Of a stretch of DNA of 20,201 bases, positions 13,722 through 20,201 are shown piece after piece (within the stretch, counting starts at the first letter, position 1; each line of letters starts with the position of its first letter). Location of the stretch: the NCBI GenBank assembly GCA_947374105.1, contig CANCAO010000003.1:1-20201 (forward strand), in the 5' to 3' direction. This DNA comes from Comamonadaceae bacterium (lineage in GTDB: Bacteria; Pseudomonadota; Gammaproteobacteria; Burkholderiales; Burkholderiaceae_C). The notes beneath the pieces are model-generated. The model was given only the letters and a program-made list of their open reading frames with translations. It had not been told where the DNA came from and made no database searches. The position numbers and the translations under genes were made by a program.

Positions 13722-14963
13722 ATGAAGGCCATGCAAAAACCACACCCTTCTAACGCTGGCCCTTTGACCGGCCTCAAAGTCATAGAACTCGGCCAGCTGA
13801 TCGCCGGCCCGTTTGCTGCTAAAACGCTGGCCGATTTTGGCGCTGAGGTCATCAAGATCGAAGCGCCCGGCAGTGGTGACCCGCTGCGCAAATGGCGCTT
13901 GCTCAAAGACGGCACCTCGGTCTGGTGGCAGGTGCAGTCGCGTAACAAACGCTCGGTGGCGCTGGACCTCAAAGCGCCCGAGGCGCAAGACATCGTGCGT
14001 CAACTGGCCACTGAGGCCGACGTTCTGATCGAAAACTTTCGCCCCGGTGCCATGGAGGGCTGGGGCTTGGGGCCGGACGCGCTCCAGGCGCTCAACCCCG
14101 GCCTCATCGTGCTGCGCATCAGCGGCTATGGGCAGACGGGGCCGTACCGGGACCGGCCTGGCTTTGGCGTGGTGGCCGAGGCAATGGGCGGTCTGCGCCA
14201 CCTCACGGGCGAGCCTGGGCATGTGCCGGTGCGCGTGGGCGTGAGCATCGGGGACACGCTGGCCTCGCTGCACGGCATTATTGGTATTTTGATGGCCTTG
14301 CAACACCGCCACGCCTCGGTCAGCGCGCAAGCGCCCAAGGGCTGCGGCCAGGTGATTGACGTGGCCTTGTACGAGGCCGTCTTCAACTGCATGGAGTCCC
14401 TCGTGCCCGAGTACAGCGCCTTTGGCGCAGTGCGTGGCCCAGCGGGCAGTGCGTTGCCCGGCATTGCACCCAGCAACGCTTATGTGTGTGCCGACGGCGG
14501 CTACGCCATCATTGCGGGCAATGGCGACAGCATCTTCAAGCGCCTGATGCACAGCATAGGCCGTGACGACCTCGGGCAAGATGTGGGCCTGGCAGACAAC
14601 GCCGGACGTGTAGCGCGCGTGCAAGAACTGGACGCCGCCATCGGCCAGTGGGCTAGCACCTTAGACGTGGACGCTGTGTTGGCAGTGCTGGATGCCGCCG
14701 CCGTGCCCGCAGGCAAGATCTACACCGTAGCCGACATCGCAGCCGACCCACACTACGCCGCACGCGGCATGTTGCAAACCATGGTGATGGACGATGGCAC
14801 ACCGCTCATCGTGCCCGGCATCATCCCCAAACTCTCGCTCACCCCCGGCGGCCAGCATCGCAACGCGCCTACGCTCGGGCAAGACACCGATGCGGTGATG
14901 CGTGAGATCGGGCTGACGACTGCACAGATGGAAGCGTTGCGCCAGCGTGGCGTGATCGCTTGA
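13722..14963 (+). CDS. Class III CoA-transferase (CaiB/BaiF/Frc family)
   Basis: Transfers CoA between organic acids in the cytoplasm; 413 residues, the usual length. The start at 13722 has AGG at 13714-13716; a second Met three residues on is an alternative. Family features: GLKVIELGQLIAGPFAAKTLADFGAEVIKIE split across residues 17-47, RNKRSVALDLK (74-84), ADVLIENFRPGAMEGWGLG (99-117), SGYGQTGPYRDRPGF (134-148) and GVSIGDTLASLHGIIGIL, whose D178 corresponds to the catalytic Asp that forms the aspartyl-CoA intermediate in formyl-CoA transferase. The protein looks complete. Substrate pair cannot be told: carnitine, oxalate, citramalate, mesaconate, bile-acid and benzylsuccinate enzymes share this fold. 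The Bug genes upstream suggest an imported carboxylate. Confidence 0.92.
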   Translation: MKAMQKPHPSNAGPLTGLKVIELGQLIAGPFAAKTLADFGAEVIKIEAPGSGDPLRKWRLLKDGTSVWWQVQSRNKRSVALDLKAPEAQDIVRQLATEADVLIENFRPGAMEGWGLGPDALQALNPGLIVLRISGYGQTGPYRDRPGFGVVAEAMGGLRHLTGEPGHVPVRVGVSIGDTLASLHGIIGILMALQHRHASVSAQAPKGCGQVIDVALYEAVFNCMESLVPEYSAFGAVRGPAGSALPGIAPSNAYVCADGGYAIIAGNGDSIFKRLMHSIGRDDLGQDVGLADNAGRVARVQELDAAIGQWASTLDVDAVLAVLDAAAVPAGKIYTVADIAADPHYAARGMLQTMVMDDGTPLIVPGIIPKLSLTPGGQHRNAPTLGQDTDAVMREIGLTTAQMEALRQRGVIA

Positions 14964-14978
14964 TCTGAAAAGCTAGCT

Positions 14979-14996
14979 ATGGGCATTTCAGCCCAT
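14979..14996. terminator. Small hairpin in the convergent spacer, possible weak terminator
   Basis: ATGGGC (14979-14984) and GCCCAT (14991-14996) form a perfect 6-bp stem with a 6-base loop, in the 35-base gap between the convergent CoA-transferase and acyl-CoA-binding-protein genes. The palindrome AGCTAGCT (14971-14978) adjoins it. Reading leftwards, a short T-run follows about ten bases after the stem; reading rightwards there is none. Confidence 0.35.
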
Positions 14997-14998
14997 GA

Positions 14999-15253
14999 TC
15001 ACTCCAAAGACGCCACCAGGTCGATGTACGCCTGCATGGCCGCCTCAGGGCTGTTGCCTTTGAGGGCGTTCCAAGCGTTCCATTTGGCACGGGCGACGAA
15101 GTCTGAAAAGCCGGGCATGTCATCCGTGACATCCCCCGCGCTGGCTTGCTTGTAAAGTGCGTAGAGCTTGAGCAAAGTGGCGTTGTCAGGGCGCTCGTTG
15201 AGAGTTTTTGACTGGGCTAACGCAGTTTCGAATTGGGATTTCAGATCGGACAT
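14999..15253 (-). CDS. Acyl-CoA-binding protein (ACBP)
   Basis: Small cytosolic four-helix protein of 84 residues that binds medium- and long-chain acyl-CoA and buffers or carries it. The diagnostic motif is LYALYKQASAGDV (about 30-42), matching the YGLYKQATxGD core whose Tyr and Lys bind the CoA; KWNAWNALKGNSPEAAMQAYI (57-77, here cited in part as KWNAW and AMQAYI) forms the last two helices. I start at ATG 15253, where ACBPs normally begin (MSDLKSQFE); a 14-residue upstream extension is possible but overlaps the TetR gene. The ribosome site is poor. It lies 16 bases after the TetR stop on the same strand, so it is probably co-transcribed with the TetR and phasin genes and works with acyl-CoA and storage-polymer metabolism. 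Confidence 0.93.
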   Translation of the reverse strand: MSDLKSQFETALAQSKTLNERPDNATLLKLYALYKQASAGDVTDDMPGFSDFVARAKWNAWNALKGNSPEAAMQAYIDLVASLE

Positions 15254-15269
15254 GGAGTGACTTGGAAAA

Positions 15270-15932
15270 TTAGGGGTGTGCCGTAGTGTAGGCACCCATC
15301 AGCCGCAGCAAGTGCGCACGCTGCTCGGCCTGCATGTAGGGGGCCAGCAGATGCAACGCGTGCTGGGCACCGCGCAGCAGGGCCGTCTGGGCATGTGCGG
15401 GCTCCAGGGCTTGGCGCGGGTTGCGCGCGTACTCAAAGCTCAGCCAGTAGGTCAGTACCACCACCAGGCTGGTGGCCGTGACCTTGGCGTCCAGTGGGTC
15501 GATGGCCAGCGCACCGCAGCGCTCCATGCTACCTAGCATGGCCTCGATGGACTCGGTCTTGGTTTGCAGCACGGCTTGGACCTGGGTTTCCAGGTGGCGG
15601 TTTTTGCTCAACAGGTCGTTGAGGTCACGGTACAGGAATCTGTATTGCCAGATCAACTCAAAAAGCGTGTGCATGAAAAACCAGGCGTCTTCTACGTCCT
15701 TGACGCTGCCACCGGCGGGCAGCAACTCGCCCAGGGCCTGCTCGTAGCGGTCGAACAAGGTGTTGATCAGGGTGTCTTTGGCCGGGAAGTGGTAGTACAG
15801 ATTGCCGGGGCTGATGCCCAACTCGGCTGAGATCAGCGTTGTGGAAACATTGGGCTCGCCAAAGCGGTTGAACAGGGCCAGCGTGGCCTCCAGAATTCGC
15901 TCAACGGTGCGCCGGGGGGCTTTCTTGGCCAT
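15270..15932 (-). CDS. TetR/AcrR-family transcriptional regulator
   Basis: DNA-binding repressor-type protein, 220 residues from ATG 15932 (a GTG two codons upstream, at 15938, is an alternative). The N-terminal helix-turn-helix is clear: RILEATLALFNRFGEPNVS followed by ISAELGISPGNLYYHFPAKD, with the YYHF motif that marks TetR proteins. The C-terminal ligand domain from about residue 65 is helical and is conserved only loosely across the family, so the effector is unknown. Its place between a phasin and an acyl-CoA-binding protein suggests that it senses an acyl-CoA or fatty acid and controls this small cluster. It begins 6 bases after the phasin stop codon, so the two are very likely on one mRNA. 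Confidence 0.92.
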   Translation of the reverse strand: MAKKAPRRTVERILEATLALFNRFGEPNVSTTLISAELGISPGNLYYHFPAKDTLINTLFDRYEQALGELLPAGGSVKDVEDAWFFMHTLFELIWQYRFLYRDLNDLLSKNRHLETQVQAVLQTKTESIEAMLGSMERCGALAIDPLDAKVTATSLVVVLTYWLSFEYARNPRQALEPAHAQTALLRGAQHALHLLAPYMQAEQRAHLLRLMGAYTTAHP

Positions 15933-15938
15933 GCGCAC

Positions 15939-16460
15939 TCAAGGCTTGCGTTTTGCGGCTGCGGGTTGTTTTGCAGTCGTCTTGGCGCTGCTGGCTTTTG
16001 TGCGGGTGTTTGGGGGTGCTGCCTGGTGCTTCAAAGCTTGTTCGAGTTCTTTAATGCGTGCAGACAAAGCCGCTACGTCTTGGGCCGAGGGCACGCCCAG
16101 CCGGTGCAGGGCCTTGGCCACCCGGTCTTCAAAAATGGTTTCCAGCTTGTCCCATTGGCCACTTGCCTTGTTTTGCAAGTCGCTGGCCCGTGAGCTGAGA
16201 TCACTCGCCAGGCTGCTCATCTTGTGGCTGGCTTCAGACAGCTTTTCCTCAGTTGCGGCCTGAGTTTTGCGCTGCATGACCGTGCCTTCCTTGACCAAGG
16301 CATCAAACACCTTGCTGCCTTCGGCCTGGGCTTGGGTGAAGGCCCCTAACCCGGCCAGCCAGATTTGCTGGGCTGAGTCCTTGAGCTTGCCCGAGAAGGG
16401 GAGGTCACCGTGCGAGGGGGTGTCGGCGGATGAATTCGTGGGGGGCGCTTTTTTGACCAT
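15939..16460 (-). CDS. Phasin (PhaF/PhaI-type polyhydroxyalkanoate granule protein)
   Basis: Amphipathic protein that coats polyhydroxyalkanoate granules; 173 residues. The phasin core begins SAQQIWLAGLGAFTQAQAEG (about 29-48), goes on with SKVFDALVKEG and a long helical stretch containing ASDLSSRASDLQNKAS. A coiled-coil segment at about 118-144, RLGVPSAQDVAALSARIKEL, matches the GVP..D...L..R...L pattern in PhaF/PhaI. The last 25 residues are an Ala/Lys/Pro tail (TKASSAKTTAKQPAAAKRKP) like the DNA-binding tail of PhaF but shorter. A very good ribosome site (AAGGAGG, 16466-16472) sits six bases before the ATG. It leads the phasin-TetR-ACBP cluster. Whether this organism makes PHA cannot be seen here, because no synthase gene is present. 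Confidence 0.9.
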   Translation of the reverse strand: MVKKAPPTNSSADTPSHGDLPFSGKLKDSAQQIWLAGLGAFTQAQAEGSKVFDALVKEGTVMQRKTQAATEEKLSEASHKMSSLASDLSSRASDLQNKASGQWDKLETIFEDRVAKALHRLGVPSAQDVAALSARIKELEQALKHQAAPPNTRTKASSAKTTAKQPAAAKRKP

Positions 16461-16465
16461 GAGAA

Positions 16466-16472
16466 CCTCCTT
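16466..16472 (-). promoter_or_regulatory. Near-perfect ribosome binding site of the phasin gene
   Basis: AAGGAGG on the minus strand, ending five bases before the ATG (16460). It is the strongest Shine-Dalgarno in the window and fits the high expression that granule proteins usually need. Confidence 0.8.
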
Positions 16473-16525
16473 TTAGCAAGTCTTCAGTAGATATCTTGAC
16501 TTTACGCCCAAACGCGCAAGTCGGG

Positions 16526-16540
16526 GAGGCGATTCGCCTC
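16526..16540. repeat. Perfect 7-1-7 palindrome at the cyclase 3' end, upstream of the phasin gene
   Basis: GAGGCGA, one base, TCGCCTC. It overlaps the stop codon of the cyclase gene (16539-16541) and lies about 65 bases upstream of the phasin start. There is no T-run, and a one-base loop is too tight for a hairpin, so it is better seen as a protein-binding palindrome. A TetR operator is one candidate; this is inference. Confidence 0.45.
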
Positions 16541-18338
16541 AGCGCAGCACGGTGTACACCTCAATCCGGGTTTCGGTCCCGCGCAATTGAATTTGGCCTA
16601 GCGCTGTTGTCGTGTGCTGCGTCAACAGCGCATTCGCCGCCGCTCCGATCACCAGCGGGCTTTTGAGTTCACGCCCCGCCGCCTCCAGCCGGGACGCAAA
16701 GTTAATGCAGTCCCCCACCGCCGTGTAGGTGCTGCGAAACGGCGTGCCCAGATCGCCCACCAAAGCCCGGCCACTCTCAATGCCAATGCGCACCCCCGCC
16801 GGTGCCAGCCCTGCGCGCGCGCGCTCGGCGTTAAAGGCGTCCACCTCGGTCATCATGTCCAAAGCCGCTTTCACGGCCAGATCCGCTTGATCCGGGCAGG
16901 GCAGGGGCGCACCCCAAAAAGCCACCAGCCCGTCCCCGCTGTAGCGGTCCAGCGTACCGCGACCCTCCAGCACGGGGCGTGTCAGGCAACCCAGAAAAGC
17001 CTTGGTGACGTCAGCGGCTTGATTCAATGGCAGCGAGGATGTGAGCTGGGTGTAGCCCGCCATGTCCGCCACCAGCACCGTGATGTCGCACAAGCTGGGC
17101 TCCAGGCTGTACTGCAAATCCCGGCGCACGATTTCATCCAGCACCGGTTGCGCCACGTAGTGTGAGAAAGTGGCCATCAGTCGGCGGCCCTGTCGCTGCG
17201 TGCGCCACCACTCATAGGGAATGGCGGTAAACAGCAGTAAAACATAGCCCCAAAGAGGTGCTGTGACCGACCATTCAAGCTGCTGAGACGTCCCCACAAA
17301 CGCCATACCCAGCCAAGCCAGCATCAAGCCTGCCAGCAACAATACACTCTTCATGGCCGACAGTCGGGCAAAGCCCGCCACGATCAGCATCACGCTTAAC
17401 GCGCACCAGGCCACCAGCAAGAGCCGTCCAGCGCGGGGCAAGGGCACCAGGCCGCGCTCCATATCCAGCAAACCCGACAAGCTGGCCGCATGCACCATGA
17501 CCCCCGCCGTTAACGCAGACAGAGGTGTGCTCACCTGATCGCCCAGCCCCAGGGATGACGAACCCACCAGCACAAAACGCCCCTGCACCATGGACTTTGG
17601 AATGCGCTCGCGCAGCAGATCAGCCGCATTGATCACCGTGTAGGCCTCTTGTGCATAGGTGTAGGGCACACGCCATAGCCCTTGTGCATTGGACGGAGCG
17701 TCCAAGGCCAGGCCCGAGCAAGCCAGCAAGGCCTGGGCCAAGCTGGGGTAGGCCAGCCCTTGGTGCAGCGTCAACGCGGGGATGTGGCGCAGCACGCCGT
17801 CTTGATCGGGCTGGTAACCGACGTTGCCCACACAGCGCGCGCCCTTGAGCCCCGCATGGTTGGCAATAAAGCCCGAGGCGGGCACGCCCACCGGTAGGGT
17901 GTGATTGGACGCCATGCCGCCGCTCAGCACCCCTTCACGCACCGGGTTCATGCGCTCACCGTAATCAAAAATCTGCGCCAGACTCAAGGGGCCAAAAGCG
18001 GCCAGGGCGGCCAGCCGGGCATCGCCCTGAGCCGCGCCCGCTTGAGGCAGCACAATGTCCAGGCCCACGGCCCTGGCACCGTACTGAGACAGCAAAACCT
18101 CAACCAGATCCGCCATCTTTTGGCGCGGCCAAGGCCAAGGCCCCAACTCGCGCAAGGCAGTGTCGCCAATGTCCACCACCACCACGCGGTTTTCCGGGCT
18201 GGGCGTGGCGGACCAGCGAATGAAAGCGTCCCGCAAACCCTCGTCCAAACGCACCAGCATGTCGGGCCGCTGCCACTCCATCACCAGGGCCAGAGCCAAG
18301 GCCGCCAGGGCGCACCCAATGCGGACAAGCCAAGTCAT
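16539..18338 (-). CDS. CHASE2 sensor - class III adenylate/guanylate cyclase
   Basis: Membrane-anchored signalling enzyme of 599 residues that makes a cyclic nucleotide in response to an external cue. An N-terminal transmembrane helix (about 4-20) is followed by a periplasmic CHASE2 domain (about 28-290; VVVVDIGDTALRELGPWPW, then GLDIVLPQ and VLVGSSSLGLGD). Three transmembrane helices lie near 304-324, 329-349 and 357-375, and a class III cyclase domain spans about 415-599. Catalytic features: metal Asp D425 (VADMAGYT) and D469 (SGDG), and N546/R550 in VGDCINFASRLE. The residue that specifies adenine is Arg465 (LDRYSGD) instead of Lys, with Thr539 as its usual class IIIb partner. Its start overlaps the glycosyltransferase stop (TGATG), so it is coupled to that gene. 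Confidence 0.93.
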   Translation of the reverse strand: MTWLVRIGCALAALALALVMEWQRPDMLVRLDEGLRDAFIRWSATPSPENRVVVVDIGDTALRELGPWPWPRQKMADLVEVLLSQYGARAVGLDIVLPQAGAAQGDARLAALAAFGPLSLAQIFDYGERMNPVREGVLSGGMASNHTLPVGVPASGFIANHAGLKGARCVGNVGYQPDQDGVLRHIPALTLHQGLAYPSLAQALLACSGLALDAPSNAQGLWRVPYTYAQEAYTVINAADLLRERIPKSMVQGRFVLVGSSSLGLGDQVSTPLSALTAGVMVHAASLSGLLDMERGLVPLPRAGRLLLVAWCALSVMLIVAGFARLSAMKSVLLLAGLMLAWLGMAFVGTSQQLEWSVTAPLWGYVLLLFTAIPYEWWRTQRQGRRLMATFSHYVAQPVLDEIVRRDLQYSLEPSLCDITVLVADMAGYTQLTSSLPLNQAADVTKAFLGCLTRPVLEGRGTLDRYSGDGLVAFWGAPLPCPDQADLAVKAALDMMTEVDAFNAERARAGLAPAGVRIGIESGRALVGDLGTPFRSTYTAVGDCINFASRLEAAGRELKSPLVIGAAANALLTQHTTTALGQIQLRGTETRIEVYTVLR

Positions 18339-19465
18339 CAGTCTTTCGACCCTAGCAATTGCTCATACAGCAAGCGGTAAGCCTGGCCCACCACTGCGGG
18401 CGAAAAGTGCGACAGCCAGCGGGTGCGCGCGCCTTCGCCCAGGCGAGCACACAAGGCGTCGTCGTGCGCTAGCGTGTTCATTGCTCGGGCCAGCGCGTCT
18501 GAGTCCTCAGGCGGCACCACCAGGCCGGTTTCCCCGTCGCGGTTGATCCAGGTCGTACCGGTACTGATCTCGCAGCAAATCAAGGGTTTTGCGGCTTGCG
18601 CCCCTTCCAGCAAAGTCATGCCAAAGGCCTCAGACCGCAGGTGTGAGGGGAAAACAATGGCCCGGCACAGCGTCAGGATGGCGTGCTTGTCAGCGTCGTC
18701 CAGCGCACCCAAAAATTGCACGTTGGTCAGGCCGCGCTGCTGCGCTTCGTGCTGGAGTCGTTTGCCCTCGGGCCCGTCGCCCAAAATCACAATGGGCGCA
18801 TCCACCTGGCCTGCGGCGTCCAGCAAGAAATCCAACCCTTTGTAGTAGCGCAGAACACCAATGAACAGGAAGAAATTGCGCCCCAAGCGGGCTTCCCATT
18901 GGTCGATCAAACCGGGCTCGGACGGTGCGATCGCATCCAGACAATGCGGGATGCAGACCAGCTTGTCTTGCAGATCGGTCAGCACATCACTGCTGCGCCC
19001 GTAGTTGGGGGATGAGACCACTATTTTTTTGGCTCTGCCCAGCAAATAACGCCGCAGCGGCGCGTACAGCCGCCCCAAGCCTTTTTGGCGCACGATGTCA
19101 GACACATAGGTCACCAGCACCGGCTGCTGGCGCGTGCGAATCAAAGGCAACAACAAATCGGCATAGGGCCAAGGGTAGTGAATCTGAATGATGTCGCACT
19201 GCTCGGCAGCAGCTCGGCAGCGCCGCACGGCCTGCCAAGTACCGAAGTTGCAGGACGCAACTTCAAACCACGATTTTGCGCGGATCAGTTGACCTTCAGG
19301 CAAAGCCAGCTCTGAGGGGACGGGACTTTTCGCCAAAGCAAAAATGGTGTTCTCTACCCCGAGAGGCTGGGTGGCCAGACACAGCTGGCGAATCGACTCT
19401 TCAAGCCCACCCTGAGACTCGGGAAAGTAAGTCCGGTAAATGTGCAGGACGCGGATTTTTTTCAT
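18338..19465 (-). CDS. Glycosyltransferase family 4 (GT-B fold), second in cluster
   Basis: Retaining GT4 glycosyltransferase of 375 residues that adds a sugar from a nucleotide donor to a growing glycan at the cytoplasmic membrane face. MKKIRVLHIYRTYFPESQGG with a GGLEESI motif (19-25) is the acceptor-side N-terminal domain. FIGVLRYYKGLDFLLDA (201-217) opens the donor domain, with VILGDGPEG at 226-234. The EX7E motif is SEAFGMTLLEGAQ (E279 and E287). The CEISTGTTWINRDGETG block near 298-314 resembles mannosyl- and rhamnosyl-transferases of O-antigen and exopolysaccharide clusters; this is a weak hint only. I start at ATG 19465 because it overlaps the previous stop (ATGA); the frame stays open 20 codons further up, inside that gene. 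Stop and the cyclase start share one base. Confidence 0.92.
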   Translation of the reverse strand: MKKIRVLHIYRTYFPESQGGLEESIRQLCLATQPLGVENTIFALAKSPVPSELALPEGQLIRAKSWFEVASCNFGTWQAVRRCRAAAEQCDIIQIHYPWPYADLLLPLIRTRQQPVLVTYVSDIVRQKGLGRLYAPLRRYLLGRAKKIVVSSPNYGRSSDVLTDLQDKLVCIPHCLDAIAPSEPGLIDQWEARLGRNFFLFIGVLRYYKGLDFLLDAAGQVDAPIVILGDGPEGKRLQHEAQQRGLTNVQFLGALDDADKHAILTLCRAIVFPSHLRSEAFGMTLLEGAQAAKPLICCEISTGTTWINRDGETGLVVPPEDSDALARAMNTLAHDDALCARLGEGARTRWLSHFSPAVVGQAYRLLYEQLLGSKD

Positions 19466-20201
19466 AATGAGTGCCCGCGTTGTGCCATCACTTTTTGGTA
19501 CACCGCAAACGTCTCCCGGGCGCAACGCTCCCAGCTGAAGGTATGGGCGCGCAGCAGGCCCAGCTGCCCCAGTTGCTCGGCATACGGTCGGTCTTCCAGC
19601 AACTGCTGCAAGCGTTCACGCAAGCCGTCCACATCATCCGGGTCCACCATCAGACCCGCATCGCCCACCACCTCGGGTAAGGAGGTAGTGTTGGACGTCA
19701 GCACCGGCACGCCCGACGCCATCGCCTCCAGCGCAGGCAGGCCAAAACCTTCGTAGCGCGACGGGTAGCAAAACGCCGCAGCCCCCGCATACAGCGACGG
19801 AATCAAGGCATCGGGCACATAGCCCAGCAGTCGCAATTCGCCACGCGCCATCAGCGCCTGGGCCGAGCGCATCAAGCCCTCGGTGTTCCAGCCACTCATG
19901 CCCGCCACCGCCAGCGGGTAGCGTTGCCGCAAGGCGTCCGGCAGGCCGGCGTAAGCCGCAAACAAGGCCGAGAGGTGTTTGCGCGGCTCCAAGGTGCCCA
20001 CGCTCAACACATAACCGCCAGGGGTCAAGCCCAGACCGGCCAAATCGGGTGTCAACGCGGCGGCGCTGCGCGGTGCAAAGCGCGGGTCAGCAGCCAAATA
20101 GGTGTTGGTGATGCGTGCGGCATCCACGTTGAACCAGTGCTGCAAGGCCGCCCCCGTGGCCTGGGAAATCACAATGATGTGGTCAGCCCGCTCAATCGCC
20201 T
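19462..20201 (-). CDS. Glycosyltransferase family 4 (N-terminal part outside window)
   Basis: C-terminal two-thirds of a GT4 enzyme; the frame is open through the right edge (ADHIIVISQATGAAL), so the N-terminal acceptor domain is not visible. The donor-binding domain is complete: YVLSVGTLEPRKHLSALFAAY, LRLLGYVPDALIPSLYAGA, and the EX7E motif in YPSRYEGFGLPALEAMASG, followed by VPVLTSNTTSLPEVVGDAG and DPDDVDGL, all standard for WbaZ/mannosyltransferase-like proteins. Its stop overlaps the next glycosyltransferase (ATGA), so both are made from one transcript. Product and acceptor are unknown. A longer polysaccharide locus probably continues beyond the right edge. Confidence 0.93.
   Translation of the reverse strand, partial: AIERADHIIVISQATGAALQHWFNVDAARITNTYLAADPRFAPRSAAALTPDLAGLGLTPGGYVLSVGTLEPRKHLSALFAAYAGLPDALRQRYPLAVAGMSGWNTEGLMRSAQALMARGELRLLGYVPDALIPSLYAGAAAFCYPSRYEGFGLPALEAMASGVPVLTSNTTSLPEVVGDAGLMVDPDDVDGLRERLQQLLEDRPYAEQLGQLGLLRAHTFSWERCARETFAVYQKVMAQRGHSL

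Noticed and set aside
13689..14624. Upstream extension of the DUF1840 frame to a 423-residue protein
   Set aside because: The added part is antisense to the CoA-transferase. Only the last 111 residues match the family, and they begin at the usual family Met.

Overview
The window looks like a stretch of betaproteobacterial chromosome, most likely Comamonadaceae (Rhodoferax/Polaromonas/Curvibacter type). This rests on the high-GC coding style, the abundance of Bug-type solute-binding proteins, a DUF1840 protein, a PhaF/PhaI-type phasin, and GC-rich palindromic spacer repeats. It is an inference; no rRNA or other taxonomic marker is present. There are no transposases, tRNAs, CRISPR arrays or phage genes. 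Coding density is very high and no gene-free stretch exceeds 300 bases; the longest is about 150 bases.

Layout. (1) 1-1724 (+): the 3' part of a TonB-dependent receptor closely resembling E. coli YncD/PqqU. (2) 1741-2463 (-): a Crp/Fnr-family regulator, convergent with the receptor and divergent from the next block. (3) 2597-11017 (+): a seven-gene block. It encodes a long-chain-type acyl-CoA ligase, a complete HAAT/Liv-type ABC importer (ATPase, two permeases, periplasmic binding protein, second ATPase) and a PaaK-like adenylate-forming protein whose P-loop is degenerate. The regulator/ligase spacer carries two adjacent palindromes, and the binding-protein/second-ATPase spacer is packed with hairpins. 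(4) 11146-13241 (+): two tripartite-tricarboxylate (Bug) binding proteins with no membrane partners nearby, separated by a rho-independent terminator and a repeat. (5) 13353-13688 (-) DUF1840 protein and 13722-14963 (+) class III CoA-transferase, divergent with only 33 bases between starts.

(6) 14999-16460 (-): phasin, TetR regulator and acyl-CoA-binding protein, tightly packed in that order of transcription. (7) 16539-20201 (-): two GT4 glycosyltransferases (the first cut by the window edge) and a CHASE2-class III nucleotide cyclase, joined by start/stop overlaps (ATGA, TGATG).

Reading of the whole: blocks 3-5 look like uptake of an organic acid, probably carboxylic or aromatic, followed by activation to a CoA thioester by ligases or CoA transfer, under a Crp/Fnr-type regulator. 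Block 6 handles acyl-CoA and polyhydroxyalkanoate storage. Block 7 couples polysaccharide or glycoconjugate synthesis with cyclic-nucleotide signalling. The substrates of the transporter, both ligase-like proteins, the Bug proteins and the CoA-transferase cannot be read from the sequence. The most distinctive points are the altered nucleotide-binding motifs (PaaK-like protein and cyclase), the operator-like palindromes, and the coupling of the cyclase to glycosyltransferases.
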